A stretch of 6,915 bases of DNA from an uncultured Collinsella sp. (GTDB lineage Bacteria > Actinomycetota > Coriobacteriia > Coriobacteriales > Coriobacteriaceae), in NCBI GenBank assembly GCA_900544845.1, contig UQWV01000081.1:1-6915 (forward strand). The letters run 5' to 3'. The notes under the pieces were generated by a model that saw only the letters and a program-made list of their open reading frames with translations, did no database searches and had not been told where the DNA came from. Of the stretch, positions 6,212-6,915 are shown piece after piece (position 1 is the first letter of the stretch; every line of letters begins with the position of its first letter). Made by a program: the position numbers and the translations under genes.

Positions 6212-6853
6212 GTGATTTGTAAAGTATTAGTTGTCTGCGGCTCACCCGTGGTGGCGAGCGCTGAGTTGTTGCGCCAACTGGCGGGGGAGTGCGACCACAT
6301 TGTCGCCGTGGACCGCGGCCTGGACGCCCTACTGGGTGCCGACTTGAGCTGTGACGTATACGTAGGTGACGCCGACACGGTGAGCGATGCCGGCCGAGCG
6401 CTAGTCGATGCCGCCATAGACTTCGAAGTAGAGCGCCACAACCCATACAAGGACTACACCGACCTAGCTTTAGCCTTAGACACCATCCGCCGCCGCTGGC
6501 CCGGTGCCGAACTGTACACAACCTGCGCCTCCGGAGGCCGCCCGGATATGGCCCTGTCCGTCCTTGGTCTGCTCGCAGGCTACGCCGAAGCCCCCGTCTG
6601 GATCTACGAAGACGATGTGACGGCGAGAATCCTCCATGCCAACGAATCCTGGACAATAGAAGGCCACGAGAACAGCACCTTCTCCATCATCGCAATCGCC
6701 CCAAACACGGAAGTAAGCGAACAAGGCCTTGAATGGGAACTAGACCACAGTCCCCTAGGATTACTAACCGACACCGGCATCAGCAATATAGTAAGAACAA
6801 CAGCAACGATCCAAGTCCACACCGGCACCGCCATCGCTTACCTCTACAAGTAA
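6212..6853 (+). CDS. Thiamine pyrophosphokinase, divergent
   Basis: The enzyme would transfer pyrophosphate from ATP to thiamine to give thiamine diphosphate, the active cofactor. The 213-residue length is usual for the family. Recognisable elements are VAVDRGLDAL (31-40) at the position of the usual ADGGAN motif, VGDADTVS (51-58) for the usual GDFDS, YKDYTDLALAL (79-89) for the usual KDxTD, and CASGGRPDMALSVL (105-118) for the usual GGRxDH segment. In the C-terminal beta domain, DTGISNIV (187-194) and a closing TGTAIAYLYK (204-213) correspond to the thiamine-binding half. D53, D55, D81 and D84 retain the acidic residues expected to hold magnesium and ATP. The start is GTG 6212, 9 nt after the HAD stop, with GAGGA only 2 nt upstream and AGG at 8 nt, so initiation may be coupled to the upstream gene. 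The second half uses unusual A-ending codons. No thiamine riboswitch was seen upstream. Family assignment is good; catalytic activity is less certain because two motifs differ. Confidence 0.85.
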   Translation: MICKVLVVCGSPVVASAELLRQLAGECDHIVAVDRGLDALLGADLSCDVYVGDADTVSDAGRALVDAAIDFEVERHNPYKDYTDLALALDTIRRRWPGAELYTTCASGGRPDMALSVLGLLAGYAEAPVWIYEDDVTARILHANESWTIEGHENSTFSIIAIAPNTEVSEQGLEWELDHSPLGLLTDTGISNIVRTTATIQVHTGTAIAYLYK

Positions 6854-6890
6854 GGGCCATCGCATCAGGGTTTTCCTGGGACGGGGCAAA

Positions 6891-6915
6891 AATAATCGCT
6901 CGTAGAGTGATTATT
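6891..6915. terminator. Hairpin at the right edge, probable transcription terminator
   Basis: AATAATC and GATTATT (6891-6897, 6909-6915) pair perfectly. A G/T pair (6898/6908) and CTC/GAG (6899-6901, 6905-6907) then close a 3-nt GTA loop. The run of A before the left arm (6888-6892) gives a T-run on the minus strand, so it may end a minus-strand gene beyond the edge as well as the HAD-TPK transcript. It begins 38 bp after the TPK stop. The window ends exactly on the stem, so the downstream side cannot be seen. Confidence 0.6.

Overview
This window reads as a high-GC bacterial chromosome segment. It carries a glycogen-metabolism operon on the minus strand, transcribed divergently from a short two-gene unit on the plus strand. 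The GlgC N-terminus and the GlgB catalytic core resemble the Firmicutes/Actinobacteria types. High GC, strong SD sequences at glgC and glgP, and this gene style suggest a gut actinobacterium such as a coriobacterium (Collinsella or Olsenella-like). That taxonomic guess is from style only and was not tested by any search.

Layout: on the minus strand, in transcription order, are glgB (branching enzyme, 5181 to 2902), glgP (glycogen phosphorylase, 2807 to 381) and the first 91 codons of glgC (ADP-glucose pyrophosphorylase, 275 running off the left edge). The gaps are about 95 to 105 bp and each holds a GC-rich hairpin. A 331-bp AT-rich intergenic region (5182-5512) separates this operon from the plus-strand genes. 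It contains a 26-bp dyad, two more copies of the same GGTAAAAC-type half-site, and candidate -35 elements on both strands that fall in the dyad. On the plus strand follow a HAD-superfamily phosphatase (5513-6202) and, 9 nt later, a divergent thiamine pyrophosphokinase (6212-6853). A hairpin that looks like a terminator sits at the right edge.

Working together: GlgC makes ADP-glucose, GlgB introduces alpha-1,6 branches, and GlgP degrades the polymer to glucose-1-phosphate. Storage and mobilisation are therefore encoded in one unit. The glycogen synthase gene is not in the window and may lie beyond the left edge. The HAD-TPK pair has no evident metabolic link to glycogen except the shared intergenic control region.

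I see no mobile element, CRISPR array, tRNA or rRNA, and no clearly new multi-gene system. The points most worth a second look are a branching enzyme whose normally conserved region I histidine is glycine, the histone H1-like Lys/Ala tail on the same enzyme, and the repeated operator-like half-sites between the divergent units.
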